DNA from: Bacillota bacterium
Lineage (GTDB): Bacteria; Bacillota; Sulfobacillia; JABLXB01
Assembly: GCA_013178305.1 (NCBI GenBank)
Contig: JABLXB010000008.1
Location: 62,001-126,000 of the forward strand
DNA: 64,000 nucleotides
Direction of reading: 5' to 3'
Positions 35,332 through 46,394 of this stretch are shown in pieces; position 1 is the stretch's first letter; every line of letters begins with the position of its first letter. Position numbers and translations under genes: made by a program. The notes under the pieces are model-generated. The model did no database searches and had not been told where the DNA came from. It was given only the letters and a program-made list of their open reading frames with translations.

Positions 35332-35368
35332 ATACACCCCATTGCATAGATAGTCAGTGGGGGTGTAT
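35332..35368 (+). promoter_or_regulatory. Long-loop inverted repeat upstream of argG
   Basis: ATACACCCC (35332-35340) and GGGGTGTAT (35360-35368) are exact complements separated by 19 bases, ending 31 bases before argG. It could be an operator or an RNA hairpin in the leader. It does not resemble an ArgR box. Confidence 0.5.
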
Positions 35369-35399
35369 ACTTATGCCATCCAAATGGGGAGGGGTTCCG

Positions 35400-36665
35400 G
35401 TGAGCAAGGTAGTGCTGGCGTACTCTGGAGGGCTCGATACATCTGTATCAATAAAATGGCTCCAGGAGAAATACGGCGCCGAGGTCATCGCTCTCACGTG
35501 CGATGTAGGTGAGGGCAGGGACCTGGAGTTCATCAGGAAGAAAGCGCTGACGATCGGGGCCTCCAAGGTCTACGTGGTCGACGCCAAGGAAGACTTCGTA
35601 AAGGATTATGCATTCGCCGCGCTCAAGGCGAACGGCCTGTACGAGGGCAAATACCCGTTGACAGCCTCCCTGTCCCGGCCGCTCATTGCAAAGGTCCTGG
35701 TCGAGATAGCCGAGAAGGAGGGCGCCGACGCGGTCGCGCACGGATGCACGGGCAAGGGCAACGACCAGGTCAGGTTCGACGTATCGGTGTCGGCGCTGAA
35801 CCCGGGGATCAAGGTGATCGCGCCGGTCAGGGAATGGCCGATGTCGAGGGAAGAAGAGATCGAGTACGCCCACAAGCACGGCATACCCGTGCCGGTCGAC
35901 AAGAAGAGCCCGTACAGCATCGACCAGAACCTGTGGGGCCGCAGCATAGAGTGCGGCAAGATCGAGGACCCGTGGGAAGAGGCGCCCGCCGACGCGTTCC
36001 AGTGGACGGTCGACCCCGCCAAGGCCCCGGATGAGCCTGAGTACATAGAGATAGGGTTCGAGAAGGGCATTCCCGTGTCCATCAACGGCAAACCGTATGC
36101 GCCGGTTGACCTGGTGATGAAGATGAACGAGCTCGGTGGCAAGCACGGAGTCGGCCGCATCGACATGGTCGAGAACAGGCTCGTCGGGATCAAATCCCGC
36201 GAGATCTACGAGTGCCCCGGCTCGATCATTTTGATAACCGCGCACAGGGACCTTGAGTCGTTCAACCTGCCGCGCGAGGTGTTCCAGTTCAAGCCGCTCA
36301 TCGACAAGCAGTACTCCGAGATGACATATTTCGGCCTGTGGTATTCGCCCTTGAAGGCGGCGCTGGACGCATTCATCGACGAGACGCAGAAGACGATAAC
36401 CGGCGTGGTGAAGGTGAAGCTGCACAAGGGCTCCTGCATGGTGGTCGGCCGCAAGTCCCCGTATACTCTGTATAACTACAAGCTGGCGACCTACGACAAG
36501 CAGGATGCTTTCGACCACGAGGCCTCTAAGGGCTTCATCGACATCTGGGGCCTGCCGACCAAGGTGTACTACACGGTGAACAGAGCGGTGGCTGCGTCGA
36601 AGGACTCCGGCGATGCTCCGGCGAAGAGCGGCAAGAAGGTGTACTGCGGGGCTGCCGACTGCTGA
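35400..36665 (+). CDS. argG: Argininosuccinate synthase
   Basis: This enzyme condenses citrulline and aspartate with ATP. The 421-residue product has the PP-loop AYSGGLDTS near residue 8, [11 protein letters not shown] and [13 protein letters not shown] 35400 has GGGGAGGGG 5 bases upstream and gives [14 protein letters not shown] 35373 is the longest start. argH follows after 43 bases. The C-terminal extension [13 protein letters not shown] is slightly longer than usual. Confidence 0.96.
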   Translation: MSKVVLAYSGGLDTSVSIKWLQEKYGAEVIALTCDVGEGRDLEFIRKKALTIGASKVYVVDAKEDFVKDYAFAALKANGLYEGKYPLTASLSRPLIAKVLVEIAEKEGADAVAHGCTGKGNDQVRFDVSVSALNPGIKVIAPVREWPMSREEEIEYAHKHGIPVPVDKKSPYSIDQNLWGRSIECGKIEDPWEEAPADAFQWTVDPAKAPDEPEYIEIGFEKGIPVSINGKPYAPVDLVMKMNELGGKHGVGRIDMVENRLVGIKSREIYECPGSIILITAHRDLESFNLPREVFQFKPLIDKQYSEMTYFGLWYSPLKAALDAFIDETQKTITGVVKVKLHKGSCMVVGRKSPYTLYNYKLATYDKQDAFDHEASKGFIDIWGLPTKVYYTVNRAVAASKDSGDAPAKSGKKVYCGAADC

Positions 36666-36708
36666 CGGCGGGACGGCAACGAGAGCGGCGCCTGATGGGG
36701 GGAGTCAG

Positions 36709-38088
36709 TTGAAGGCCTGGGGCGGCCGTTTTACGAAACCGACCGATCAAATGGTGGAGGGGTTTAACTCCTCCATTTCTTTTGATAGGCGACTTTACAG
36801 GGAAGACATCGCGGGGAGCATCGCTCACGCGAGGATGCTCGCATCCCGAGGCATCATACCGGTAGAGGATGCGGACCGAATCGTCCGTGGCCTCGAGGAG
36901 ATCCTCAGGGAGATAGACGAAGGGCGGTTCGAGTTCCGCGTCGAGGACGAGGACATCCACCTCAACATCGAGCGACGCCTCATCGAGAAGATCGGCGAGG
37001 CCGGAGGGAGACTCCACACCGCGCGCAGCAGGAACGACCAGGTGGCGCTCGACTCGCGGCTCTATGTGCTGGGCCAGGTGGAGGCGGTATCGGGCGCCGT
37101 GGTCGCGCTGCAGAAGGCGCTGGTCGCGAAAGCCAGGGCGCATCTCGGCGCCATCATGCCCGGGTACACCCACCTCCAACGCGCGCAGCCTGTGTTGTTC
37201 TCGCACCACCTGATGGCGTACTTCTGGATGCTCGGGCGCGACAGGCAGAGGCTGGCGGGCTGCGCCGGACGTGCCTCGATAAGCCCACTTGGAGCGGGGG
37301 CGCTGGCAGGCACTACCTTCGACATCGATCCCGAGATGAGCGCACGTGAACTGGGGCTCCAAGCCACGTTCAGGAACAGCATGGACGCGGTGGCCGACAG
37401 GGATTTCATTGTCGAGTTCGTCTTCTGCTGCTCGGCGGTGATGATGCACTTGAGCAGGCTTTGTGAGGAACTCGTGTTGTGGTCGTCCACTGAATTCGGA
37501 TACGTCGAGATGGACGACTCATTCTCCACGGGTTCCAGCATCATGCCCCAGAAAAAGAACCCCGACGTCGCCGAGCTCGTACGTGGGAAGACAGGAAGGG
37601 TCTATGGGGACCTGATCGCGCTGTTAACCACGATGAAGGGCCTACCGCTTGCGTACCACTCGGACATGCAGGAGGATAAAGAGCGCCTGTTCGACGCGGC
37701 CGACACTGTGACGTCGTGCCTTGCGGTATGCAGGGGTATGATAGAAACGATGACTGTGAAAGAGGAGCGCATGAGGGCGTTCGTTTCGGCCGATTTCTCA
37801 AACGCGACCGAAGTCGCCGACTACCTGGTGAGGAAGGGAGTGCCGTTCCGCAGGGCGCATGAGATAACGGGTCGCATCGTGCGGCACTGCATCGACCGCG
37901 GGGTGTACTTGAGCGGGCTGACGCTCGAGGAGTTCCGCGGCTTCTTTGACGGGTTCGAGTCCGATGTATTCGAGTCCCTTACCCCGGAGGCGTGCGTGAA
38001 CAGGCGAAACTCGCCGGGCGGAACGTCGCCCGCGAGGGTCAGGAAGCAGATAGAGGAGGCGGAGAGACTCCTGGCGCGGCTGCCATGA
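36709..38088 (+). CDS. argH: Argininosuccinate lyase
   Basis: The 459-residue lyase splits argininosuccinate into arginine and fumarate. It begins LKAWGGRFTKPTDQMVEGFNSS and holds HLQRAQPV and the superfamily signature GSSIMPQKKNPDVAE. TTG 36709 follows GGGGGGAG; the frame opens earlier at 36613 inside argG. It forms an operon with argG. Confidence 0.96.
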   Translation: MKAWGGRFTKPTDQMVEGFNSSISFDRRLYREDIAGSIAHARMLASRGIIPVEDADRIVRGLEEILREIDEGRFEFRVEDEDIHLNIERRLIEKIGEAGGRLHTARSRNDQVALDSRLYVLGQVEAVSGAVVALQKALVAKARAHLGAIMPGYTHLQRAQPVLFSHHLMAYFWMLGRDRQRLAGCAGRASISPLGAGALAGTTFDIDPEMSARELGLQATFRNSMDAVADRDFIVEFVFCCSAVMMHLSRLCEELVLWSSTEFGYVEMDDSFSTGSSIMPQKKNPDVAELVRGKTGRVYGDLIALLTTMKGLPLAYHSDMQEDKERLFDAADTVTSCLAVCRGMIETMTVKEERMRAFVSADFSNATEVADYLVRKGVPFRRAHEITGRIVRHCIDRGVYLSGLTLEEFRGFFDGFESDVFESLTPEACVNRRNSPGGTSPARVRKQIEEAERLLARLP

Positions 38089-38158
38089 ACCCCCACTAAT
38101 AATGCAAGGATTATCACCCAAGACTAAGCTCCGCGGGTAAGAAGCGGAGGTGAATGGC

Positions 38159-38383
38159 ATGCCCGAGAAGTTCCGTAAAGGTCGTTCCGCGTTCGACGTC
38201 AACAGGTACCGGTACGAGACAGGTGAAGATCTCAACCGGGACATCGATGAGCGCAAGCGGGTCTCCCCGTCGCCGGGCGGGGCGACATTCGGCGGTAATG
38301 TTGACGAGAAGCGGACACCCGGCACTCCCGCGACCGGCGGGATGACTGACGAGCGGACCGGCGGCGACAAAGGCAGGAGCTAG
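38159..38383 (+). CDS. Small charged protein, unknown
   Basis: The 74-residue hydrophilic protein (MPEKFRKGRSAFDVNRYRYE...) is rich in Arg, Asp, Gly and Pro and probably disordered in its second half. ATG 38159 has GGAGGTG with ideal spacing, which is the main evidence that it is real. A terminator follows 35 bases downstream. No family was recognised. Confidence 0.55.
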   Translation: MPEKFRKGRSAFDVNRYRYETGEDLNRDIDERKRVSPSPGGATFGGNVDEKRTPGTPATGGMTDERTGGDKGRS

Positions 38384-38418
38384 ATTCGGGGCCAACAGGA
38401 CGCGAACTACTCGCAAGG

Positions 38419-38437
38419 GGCGGCTAAGCCGCCTCTT
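38419..38437 (+). terminator. Terminator of the argG-argH region, target of the group II intron
   Basis: GGCGGC-TAA-GCCGCC (38419-38433) is followed by TCTTT. The group II intron begins seven bases after this T-rich tail, the placement expected for class C introns. Confidence 0.8.
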
Positions 38438-38444
38438 TATCGTT

Positions 38445-40326
<1,882 letters not shown>

Positions 40327-40361
40327 CCAGGAACGGCCCGGCGTCCCGCCCGGGCAGGATA

Positions 40362-40399
40362 ACCCCCGCTCCGGAAGAATAATACTGTTCCGCGGGGGT
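40362..40399 (+). promoter_or_regulatory. Hairpin that buries the ribosome binding site of the P-loop/Asp23 gene
   Basis: ACCCCCGC (40362-40369) and GCGGGGGT (40392-40399) are exact complements with a 22-base loop. The 3' arm contains the GGGGGTG Shine-Dalgarno of the gene starting at 40406. In the mRNA this would limit translation unless opened. Confidence 0.5.
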
Positions 40400-40405
40400 G
40401 AATTG

Positions 40406-41227
40406 ATGGAAGTCCTGGCCCTGATCGGTTCGAGCGGGACGGGGAAGAGCTACAGGGCGTCCCTCGTGGCTCACGACCTCGGCGTGGATCTCATCATTGA
40501 CGACGGCCTGCTCATCAAGGATTCCAAGATACTCGCGGGCCGGTCAGCAAAGCGGGAGGCCACCATGCTCGGCGCCGTCCGGAGGGCCATATTCTCAGAC
40601 CCCGCCGACGCCATCGAGGTATCAACCAGGATCAGGGAACTCAACCCGAAAAGACTCCTCATACTCGGGACGTCCCGTGAGATGGTCGACAAGATCGTCG
40701 AAGCCCTGAACCTTCCGCTGCCCTGCCGGATTATCGACATTAACGAGGTGTCGAGCCAGGAGGACGTGCGGAGGGCGATTCGCATCAGGCGGGAACAAGG
40801 GAAGCACGTGATCCCCGCCCCGACGTTCGAGGTCAAGAAGACATTCTCCGGCTATCTCGTCGATCCTCTCAGATTCTTCCTTCGCAGGAGGGCGGAGCCG
40901 GGCGACCACCCATTCGTCATCGAGAAATCAGTGGTCCGTCCCACCTTCAGTTCCCTCGGCAAGTTCATGATAGCCGACTCGGTCGTCATGGCCATAGCCA
41001 CCAGGGCGGCTCGCGAGGCGCCCGGGGTGGCGCGCGTCATCAAGGTGCAGATCGAGAGCAGCGACGAGGGCGTCGTGCTCACCGTCGACCTGTCGGTATC
41101 CTACGGCCACCAGGTCTACAGGGTTATGGAGGACGTGCAGCGCGCCGTCAGGAAGACCGTCGAGCACATGACCGCCCTCAACGTGCTGGCCGTGAATGCG
41201 CGAGCCCGCAAGCTGAGCACGGACTGA
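40406..41227 (+). CDS. P-loop protein fused to an Asp23/Gls24-like domain
   Basis: The 273-residue protein has a nucleotide-binding loop LIGSSGTGKSYRA at residues 6-18 and a Walker-B-like LIIDDG. Its C-terminal part (about 170-270: GKFMIADSVVMAIATRAAREAPGV ... SVSYGHQVYRVMEDVQRAVRKTVEHMTAL) resembles Asp23/Gls24 envelope-stress proteins. The N-terminal part looks kinase- or ATPase-like. ATG 40406 has a GGGGGTG site. The combination is unusual, and the role is unknown, possibly envelope- or sporulation-linked. Confidence 0.75.
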   Translation: MEVLALIGSSGTGKSYRASLVAHDLGVDLIIDDGLLIKDSKILAGRSAKREATMLGAVRRAIFSDPADAIEVSTRIRELNPKRLLILGTSREMVDKIVEALNLPLPCRIIDINEVSSQEDVRRAIRIRREQGKHVIPAPTFEVKKTFSGYLVDPLRFFLRRRAEPGDHPFVIEKSVVRPTFSSLGKFMIADSVVMAIATRAAREAPGVARVIKVQIESSDEGVVLTVDLSVSYGHQVYRVMEDVQRAVRKTVEHMTALNVLAVNARARKLSTD

Positions 41228-41344
41228 CCCCCATCCACCCACGCAGGTTTTCTCCCGTTCATGTCGAACTACTTATTTTAAGACTCCGGCTTCGTAGCCT
41301 GGTCATCGAATATGTATGTGCCAGAGAGACTGGGAGTGGACCCC

Positions 41345-42718
41345 ATGAGAATGAGCTACGCGCTCAACCTGCAGCAGACGCAAAAACTCATAATGACTCC
41401 CGAGCTCCGCCAGGCCATAACCATTCTTCAGATGGGCGCCATGGACCTGACCGACTACATAGCGGACGAGGTAATGCAGAACCCGCTACTCGAATCGAAA
41501 GAGGAGCCCGCTGAGGAGAGCGCCCAGAACCAGGACACCCCCGAAACCCTCGACTGGCTGGAGTACTTCAACGACTCCAGCGACACCGGGTACATCCCCA
41601 GGTGGCGCGATGAAGACCGGTCGCCGTTCGACTACTTCGTGCCCAGGGGGCCGACGCTGAACGAATACCTCCTCGACCAGCTGTGCCTGAGCGTGTTTAC
41701 CGGCCGCGAGCGGGAGATAGGCGAATTCCTGATAGGCAACATAGACGAGAACGGCTACCTCAGGTGCACGCTTGACGATGTCGTAATACACCTCGGGTAC
41801 AACATGGACGAGGTCACGGGCGTGCTGAATCTGATACAAAGCTTCGACCCCGTCGGGGTAGGCGCGCGGGACCTGAAGGAATGCCTGTTGCTCCAGATGG
41901 AGTACCTGGAGTGCAATAACGCGCCGGCGAGGATTATCATCTCAGACTACCTCGAAGACCTGGCCGCCGGCCGGTACACCAGGATTGCCAACGAGATAGG
42001 GTGCTGCGTTCAGGACGTGCAGAAAGCGGCGGACCTCATCCGGACGCTTGACCCCAAGCCCGGCAGGCGTTTCGCGGGGGCGGATGAGACCAATTACGTG
42101 ATCCCCGACGCGGTCGTGGAGCGAGTCTGCGGAGAGTACGTGGTCATCGTGAACGATTCGATGCTCCCCCGCCTGACGATAAGCCCGTTCTACAGGAGGC
42201 TCCTGATGAACGAGGCGAAGGACGGCGAGACACGCAAGTTCCTCGAGAACCGCTTCAACTCGGCGCTATGGCTGCTGAAGAGCATCGAACAGCGGCGACT
42301 CACCCTGTACCGCGTCATGGAGAGCATCGTGAAGATCCAGAGGGAGTTCTTCGACTACGGCACGAGGCACCTGAAGCCAATGACATTGCGGCAGGTTGCC
42401 GACATGATCGGCGTGCACGAGTCCACGGTCAGCCGCGCGGTGGCCAACAAGTACGCGCAGACGCCGCACGGCGTCTTCTCGATGAGGTCTTTCTTTAACA
42501 GCGGCGTGGCCAGCACTGGCGGCGGGAGCATCTCGTCGAAGGCGATCAAGAAGATGATCGAGGAGATGATCCGCGGGGAGAGTACCTCGAATCCTCTCAG
42601 CGACCAGAAGATCGCCATGATGTTCGCCAAGCGCGGGATATCGATATCGCGGAGGACGGTCACCAAGTACCGCGAGGAACTTGGCATCTCGAGTTCCGCC
42701 AGGCGGAAGAGATACTAG
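41345..42718 (+). CDS. rpoN: RNA polymerase sigma-54 factor
   Basis: The 457-residue protein has the activator-interacting region I at its N-terminus (YALNLQQTQKLIMTPELRQAITILQM), a core-binding domain (SFDPVGVGARDLKECLLLQ), a helix-turn-helix (MTLRQVADMIGVHESTVSRA) and the RpoN box as SRRTVTKYREEL near the C-terminus. ATG 41345 has GGGAG upstream; ATG 41312 is also open. The stop shares the CTAG at 42715-42718 with the convergent permease gene. No sigma-54 activator gene is in the window. Confidence 0.96.
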   Translation: MRMSYALNLQQTQKLIMTPELRQAITILQMGAMDLTDYIADEVMQNPLLESKEEPAEESAQNQDTPETLDWLEYFNDSSDTGYIPRWRDEDRSPFDYFVPRGPTLNEYLLDQLCLSVFTGREREIGEFLIGNIDENGYLRCTLDDVVIHLGYNMDEVTGVLNLIQSFDPVGVGARDLKECLLLQMEYLECNNAPARIIISDYLEDLAAGRYTRIANEIGCCVQDVQKAADLIRTLDPKPGRRFAGADETNYVIPDAVVERVCGEYVVIVNDSMLPRLTISPFYRRLLMNEAKDGETRKFLENRFNSALWLLKSIEQRRLTLYRVMESIVKIQREFFDYGTRHLKPMTLRQVADMIGVHESTVSRAVANKYAQTPHGVFSMRSFFNSGVASTGGGSISSKAIKKMIEEMIRGESTSNPLSDQKIAMMFAKRGISISRRTVTKYREELGISSSARRKRY

Positions 42719-43281
42719 CGACCTCGTCCGGGGCGTCCCGGGCCTTCCTTTTCCATTTCGTACTGTTTTCTCGTGATCGAATCGACTTCCTCCTGGCCGA
42801 GCATCGCGGTTATCAGCCGTGATATCACGAGGATGACCGGGATGTTGGTTGTCCAGCGTGTTACGGAGAACCTCGCCCCCAGCGACGCGGTTTCGAAAAG
42901 GAACATCGGTATCTTGAGCGTCGACCAGGCTCCGAGGAGGACCATAACGTTGTAAAACGAGGCTCCCTTTCTGAGCATCATTGACGCCACGGGAAACGCA
43001 CCGTAGAGAGGCCCCGCGGCAAAGGCGCCTATAAAGACCGCCAGCGCTATCCCAACTATCCCCGACCGGTCGCCCATGTACTTGACGAAAGTCTCCCTCG
43101 GAACCCACACGTCCATCAGGCCGAGAAGAAGGAATATGGGCGGGATAATCGACAGCATCTCCGCGAAGTTGCCGAGGGTGTTCGATAGTATTGCGCCCGC
43201 CTTGTGGGGCATGGCCAGCGAGACGCAGGCGCTCAGCAGCAGCATAAAGATCGGGAACCTGTAACGCGCCAGCCTGCTCAT
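42715..43281 (-). CDS. Half-size permease of the ArsP/COG0701 type (second half)
   Basis: The 188-residue membrane protein has about five helices and the motif FIGAFAAGPLYGAFPVASMMLRKGAS, the same region as the second half of full-length COG0701 permeases. Its start overlaps the stop of the next upstream gene as ATGA (43278-43281), so the two halves are co-translated and probably form one transporter. Confidence 0.82.
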   Translation of the reverse strand: MSRLARYRFPIFMLLLSACVSLAMPHKAGAILSNTLGNFAEMLSIIPPIFLLLGLMDVWVPRETFVKYMGDRSGIVGIALAVFIGAFAAGPLYGAFPVASMMLRKGASFYNVMVLLGAWSTLKIPMFLFETASLGARFSVTRWTTNIPVILVISRLITAMLGQEEVDSITRKQYEMEKEGPGRPGRGR

Positions 43282-43760
43282 CCCGCCACCACCCCGACTA
43301 CGAACGCCGTGATAAACGAGAACGCGTACGCCAGGATATTTCTAATGAGTGTAGCCCTCTTACCGAAGTACTTCATCTCCATCGGAGCCGTGACAACGCC
43401 TACCATCATAAGCGTGGATATGAACACCGCAATCTGCCTGACGCCGGCGCCCAGGTTCATGAGGGATTTCGCGAGCGGGAAAGCAATGAAGCCCGGTATC
43501 AGGGTTATTGCACCCACAATGGACGTGAGGAACATCCCCCAGAAGCCCGTCTGCCCACCTACCAGCGACTTTATCGTCGCGGGAGACAGGAGGGCGAGGG
43601 CCAGACCGATGAGCAGCAGAACGCCGGCGAAATCGGGAAGTATTCCGGCGAATGCCTTCCAGGATTTCATGAGGGCCTGCCGGGTCTTGCCCCGATCCTT
43701 CGCCCAGGACCACGCCAGGAAAACCCCTGTCAGCAGCCAGATTACAGCGGTGAATATCAT
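43278..43760 (-). CDS. Half-size permease of the ArsP/COG0701 type (first half)
   Basis: The 160-residue membrane protein has about five helices with [42 protein letters not shown] 43760 has AAGGG upstream, and the gene begins 4 bases after the padR stop. The longer open frame overlaps padR and is not used. It is translationally coupled to the other half. Confidence 0.82.
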   Translation of the reverse strand: MIFTAVIWLLTGVFLAWSWAKDRGKTRQALMKSWKAFAGILPDFAGVLLLIGLALALLSPATIKSLVGGQTGFWGMFLTSIVGAITLIPGFIAFPLAKSLMNLGAGVRQIAVFISTLMMVGVVTAPMEMKYFGKRATLIRNILAYAFSFITAFVVGVVAG

Positions 43761-43764
43761 AGGT

Positions 43765-44196
43765 TTACCCTTCTTTTTCGCTCCCCCCGCCAGTCGGGGG
43801 GTACGGTATTGACTTGAACCTCTCAAGAAATAAGGTCAGCCTGCGACGCCGTTCCTCGATATCGCGCGCCCGTGAACGCAGCGTTTCGAGTCCCCTCGGG
43901 GTGATCTCGTACCGGCGTCGCGGCGGGCCCCCTCCCTCGGTATCCCACGAGGAAGCCAGGAACCCTTGCTCCTCCAAGCGCCTGAGGTTCCGGTACACAG
44001 TGGCTTCATCCGGGGCGCACGTCGGAAGGAAGAAATCGGAATGGAGCTGCAAGGCCAGTTCGTAGCCGTGCAGCGGCTTCTCCGCCACCAGGAGCAACAG
44101 GTACGCCTCCAGCAGCCGGCCCCCGCTGTGCCGGCCACAACCGCAGTCAGTTTCGTGAGTCACGTTGTCGGCGTTGTCTTCGCGATGGTGGCTCAA
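43765..44196 (-). CDS. PadR-family transcriptional regulator
   Basis: The 143-residue winged-helix protein has LLEAYLLLLVAEKPLHGYELA, PDEATVYRNLRRLEEQGFL and RRRYEITPRGLETL. Its N-terminus contains DCGCGRHSGG, Cys/His residues that could bind metal. TTG 44196 follows GGGAGG. It forms an operon with the split permease downstream and probably represses it. Confidence 0.88.
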   Translation of the reverse strand: MSHHREDNADNVTHETDCGCGRHSGGRLLEAYLLLLVAEKPLHGYELALQLHSDFFLPTCAPDEATVYRNLRRLEEQGFLASSWDTEGGGPPRRRYEITPRGLETLRSRARDIEERRRRLTLFLERFKSIPYPPTGGGSEKEG

Positions 44197-44500
44197 GGGT
44201 GTGCCTCCCGTGCGGATACCTTCCTACAAGCGTGCAGCTGATACATGCATAATGCACCTATCTGTCATAAGTATGTATCGTCCTCAGGCTGGTGTCAAGT
44301 AGTAGGGAAGTCAGGGCCGTGCACGGGGCCACGGGCCTTGACGGTTATATTGCAGTTTGCCAGCCATCCAGGTTCCCAGGAGGAATGACCGTGAGCAAGA
44401 ATTTTTGATTCCTTTATGGCCATATAGTAATATACTCATTGACGGCAGTCAGGGCGATGGTCGGTTCAAGAGGCAGTCGATTATGAAAGGGTTGGGAGAT
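44197..44500. other. Intergenic region between divergent padR and arsR genes
   Basis: This roughly 300-base spacer holds no open frame of note. A plausible promoter for the rightward operon is TTGATT (44405-44410) and TAATAT (44428-44433), 17 bases apart, next to an A/T-rich imperfect repeat (CATATAGTAATATACT) that could be the ArsR operator. Nothing else clear was seen. Confidence 0.4.
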
Positions 44501-44854
44501 ATGGTGAAGGTATCCCTCAGCGACGCCCAGGTAGCGGTGTTTAAGGCGCTCGGGCACCCGACGAGGCTGAAGGTAGTTGAAATACTCGCCACTGAAGGGG
44601 GCAAGTGCGTCTGCGAGCTTGTAGACAGGTTGGGTTTTGACCAGTCTACCGTTTCCAAGCATCTGGGAGTGCTCAAGTCCGTTGGGATAGTCAAGTGCTC
44701 CAAAGAAGGACTCAAGGTGACATACGAGCTCAAAATGAAGTGCGCCTATCGGTTCATGAAGTGTATAGAGCGAATTGAAGCGGGGTCCGGGACGGAGTTC
44801 AGATGCGTCGAGGCATGCGCAGGGGCGGAACCAACCGGCGCTTCGCAAGAGTGA
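44501..44854 (+). CDS. ArsR-family regulator (second copy)
   Basis: The roughly 117-residue winged-helix protein has AVFKALGHPTRLKVVEILATEGGKCVCELVDRLGFDQSTVSKHLGVLKSVGIV. The KCVC pair in the metal-sensing helix and further C-terminal Cys (KCAYRFMKC, RCVEAC) suggest soft-metal sensing. ATG 44501 or ATG 44483 may be the start. It heads the operon arsR - permease - thioredoxin-like. Confidence 0.9.
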   Translation: MVKVSLSDAQVAVFKALGHPTRLKVVEILATEGGKCVCELVDRLGFDQSTVSKHLGVLKSVGIVKCSKEGLKVTYELKMKCAYRFMKCIERIEAGSGTEFRCVEACAGAEPTGASQE

Positions 44855-44880
44855 TTCGCAAGAGTGAGGAGTGATTGGAC

Positions 44881-46053
44881 ATGTCTGAAGTTTACAGGTT
44901 CTCTGTAATCGTCGGCGTTTTCCTTGCTGCGTACTTCGCACCTCTCGGAAGCCCCCGGGTTCAGGCTGCCATACTCGAGGGGTTCCATATGTTGCAGGAG
45001 TATGCCAGGGAACACGTGTTGTTCTGCCTGGTCCCGGCGTTCTTCATAGCCGGCGCCATGCAGAACTTCATATCGCAGCGTTCGGTGATGAGGTACCTGG
45101 GGAAGGGTGCGAAGCAGTGGCTCGCATACGCGGTAGCAGCGGTTTCGGGAGCGATCCTTGCGGTGTGCTCGTGCACCGTGTTGCCCCTCTTCATGGGGAT
45201 CTACAAGCGCGGAGCGGGACTCGGTCCGGCGACGGCCTTTCTCTATTCAGGACCTGCCATTAACGTGCTGGCCATAATACTGACAGCCAGAGTTCTCGGC
45301 TGGCAGATAGGGTTGGCCAGGGCCATCGGGGCGGTGTTGTTCTCGGTGGTCATAGGACTGCTAATGGCCGCCATATTCAGGAACGAAGAGACGGAGCGCC
45401 AGAAGGGCTTCGAGAGCAGCGCGGCTGCTGAGCCCGGGGACAGGACCCTGGGTCAGACAACGGCGTACTTCGCAACGCTCGTGGCGATGCTGGTGTTTGC
45501 TGCGTGGGGAAAGCCGGCCGAGAGGATCGGCTTCTTCTACGACGTATACCTGGTGAAGTGGTATCTCGTTGTTGGTATCCTGGCGTTCCTCGGGTACATC
45601 CTCAAGGCGTGGTTCAGACGCGACGAGCTCGTGGCCTGGAAGGACTCCACGTGGGACTTTGCGAAGAAGATACTCCCCTTGCTGTTCGGCGGCGTCCTGG
45701 TGGCCGGGCTGCTGATGGGTAGGCCTGGCATAGACAACGGGCTGATGCCCTCCAGGTACGTAGCGGCGGTGGTCGGCGGAAACTCGCTGCTGGCGAACTT
45801 CGTCGCCTCGATAATAGGCGCGTTCATGTATTTCGCGACGCTGACCGAGATACCGGTAATCCAGGGCCTCATCGGTTCCGGCATGGGAAAAGGACCGGCG
45901 CTGGCGCTGCTTCTGGCGGGCCCCGCACTGAGCCTTCCGACCATGATAGTGATAAACAGCGTGCTCGGATTCAAGAAGACGTTCGCGTACGTCTCCCTGG
46001 TGGTAGTCATGGCTACGATCAGCGGTATGCTGTTCGGAGCGATCGCAGGGTGA
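44881..46053 (+). CDS. Full-length ArsP/COG0701 permease
   Basis: The 390-residue membrane protein has about ten helices, with LAVCSCTVLPLFMGIYKRGAGLGPATAFLYSGPAINVLAI in the first half and TEIPVIQGLIGSGMGKGPALALLLAGPALSLPT in the second; the CSC/T motif is typical. ATG 44881 has AGGAG 8 bases upstream. With the ArsR gene before it and a thioredoxin-like gene behind it, metalloid or organometal export is likely. Confidence 0.9.
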   Translation: MSEVYRFSVIVGVFLAAYFAPLGSPRVQAAILEGFHMLQEYAREHVLFCLVPAFFIAGAMQNFISQRSVMRYLGKGAKQWLAYAVAAVSGAILAVCSCTVLPLFMGIYKRGAGLGPATAFLYSGPAINVLAIILTARVLGWQIGLARAIGAVLFSVVIGLLMAAIFRNEETERQKGFESSAAAEPGDRTLGQTTAYFATLVAMLVFAAWGKPAERIGFFYDVYLVKWYLVVGILAFLGYILKAWFRRDELVAWKDSTWDFAKKILPLLFGGVLVAGLLMGRPGIDNGLMPSRYVAAVVGGNSLLANFVASIIGAFMYFATLTEIPVIQGLIGSGMGKGPALALLLAGPALSLPTMIVINSVLGFKKTFAYVSLVVVMATISGMLFGAIAG

Positions 46054-46089
46054 CGGTTCGCCGGAGAATGCGCGGGGAGGTGTGGTGGC

Positions 46090-46323
46090 GTGAAGGTGGA
46101 GATCTTTGGGGTAGGGTGCCCGAAGTGCAAGAAGACGGAGGAGCTGATAGCCGAGACGATCAAGAAAATCGGGGTTGACGCCGAGATTATTCACGTGACC
46201 GAACTGGACGAAATAATCGATCGGGGCATAGTGATGACCCCCGCCGTTATGATCGACGGGGTGAAGAAGATGGAGGGTAAAATCCCCACAGAGGCGCAGA
46301 TAAGGCAGTGGTTTGGTAGGTAA
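46090..46323 (+). CDS. Small thioredoxin-like redox protein (CPKC)
   Basis: The 77-residue glutaredoxin/thioredoxin-fold protein has active-site CPKC at residues 10-13 and TPAVMIDG with the cis-Pro. It belongs to the small archaeal-type disulfide protein group that often accompanies COG0701 permeases. GTG 46090 follows GGGGAGGTG. It probably reduces a metalloid or the transporter's Cys. Confidence 0.88.
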   Translation: MKVEIFGVGCPKCKKTEELIAETIKKIGVDAEIIHVTELDEIIDRGIVMTPAVMIDGVKKMEGKIPTEAQIRQWFGR

Positions 46324-46394
46324 CGGCGCTGACTGACCGTCGGTAGTCGAATCTATCGCCAACCGGAGGGAGAGAGAAAATACCGTTCAGCCTT

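Noticed and set aside
35448-36518. Minus-strand open frame of 356 codons opposite argG
   Set aside because: It is a shadow of a strongly conserved gene; no motifs or start signals.
46324-46394. Possible 5' part of the SDR gene between the thioredoxin-like gene and the first SDR tail
   Set aside because: No Rossmann motif or in-frame extension could be found in any frame, so the N-terminus is truly missing.
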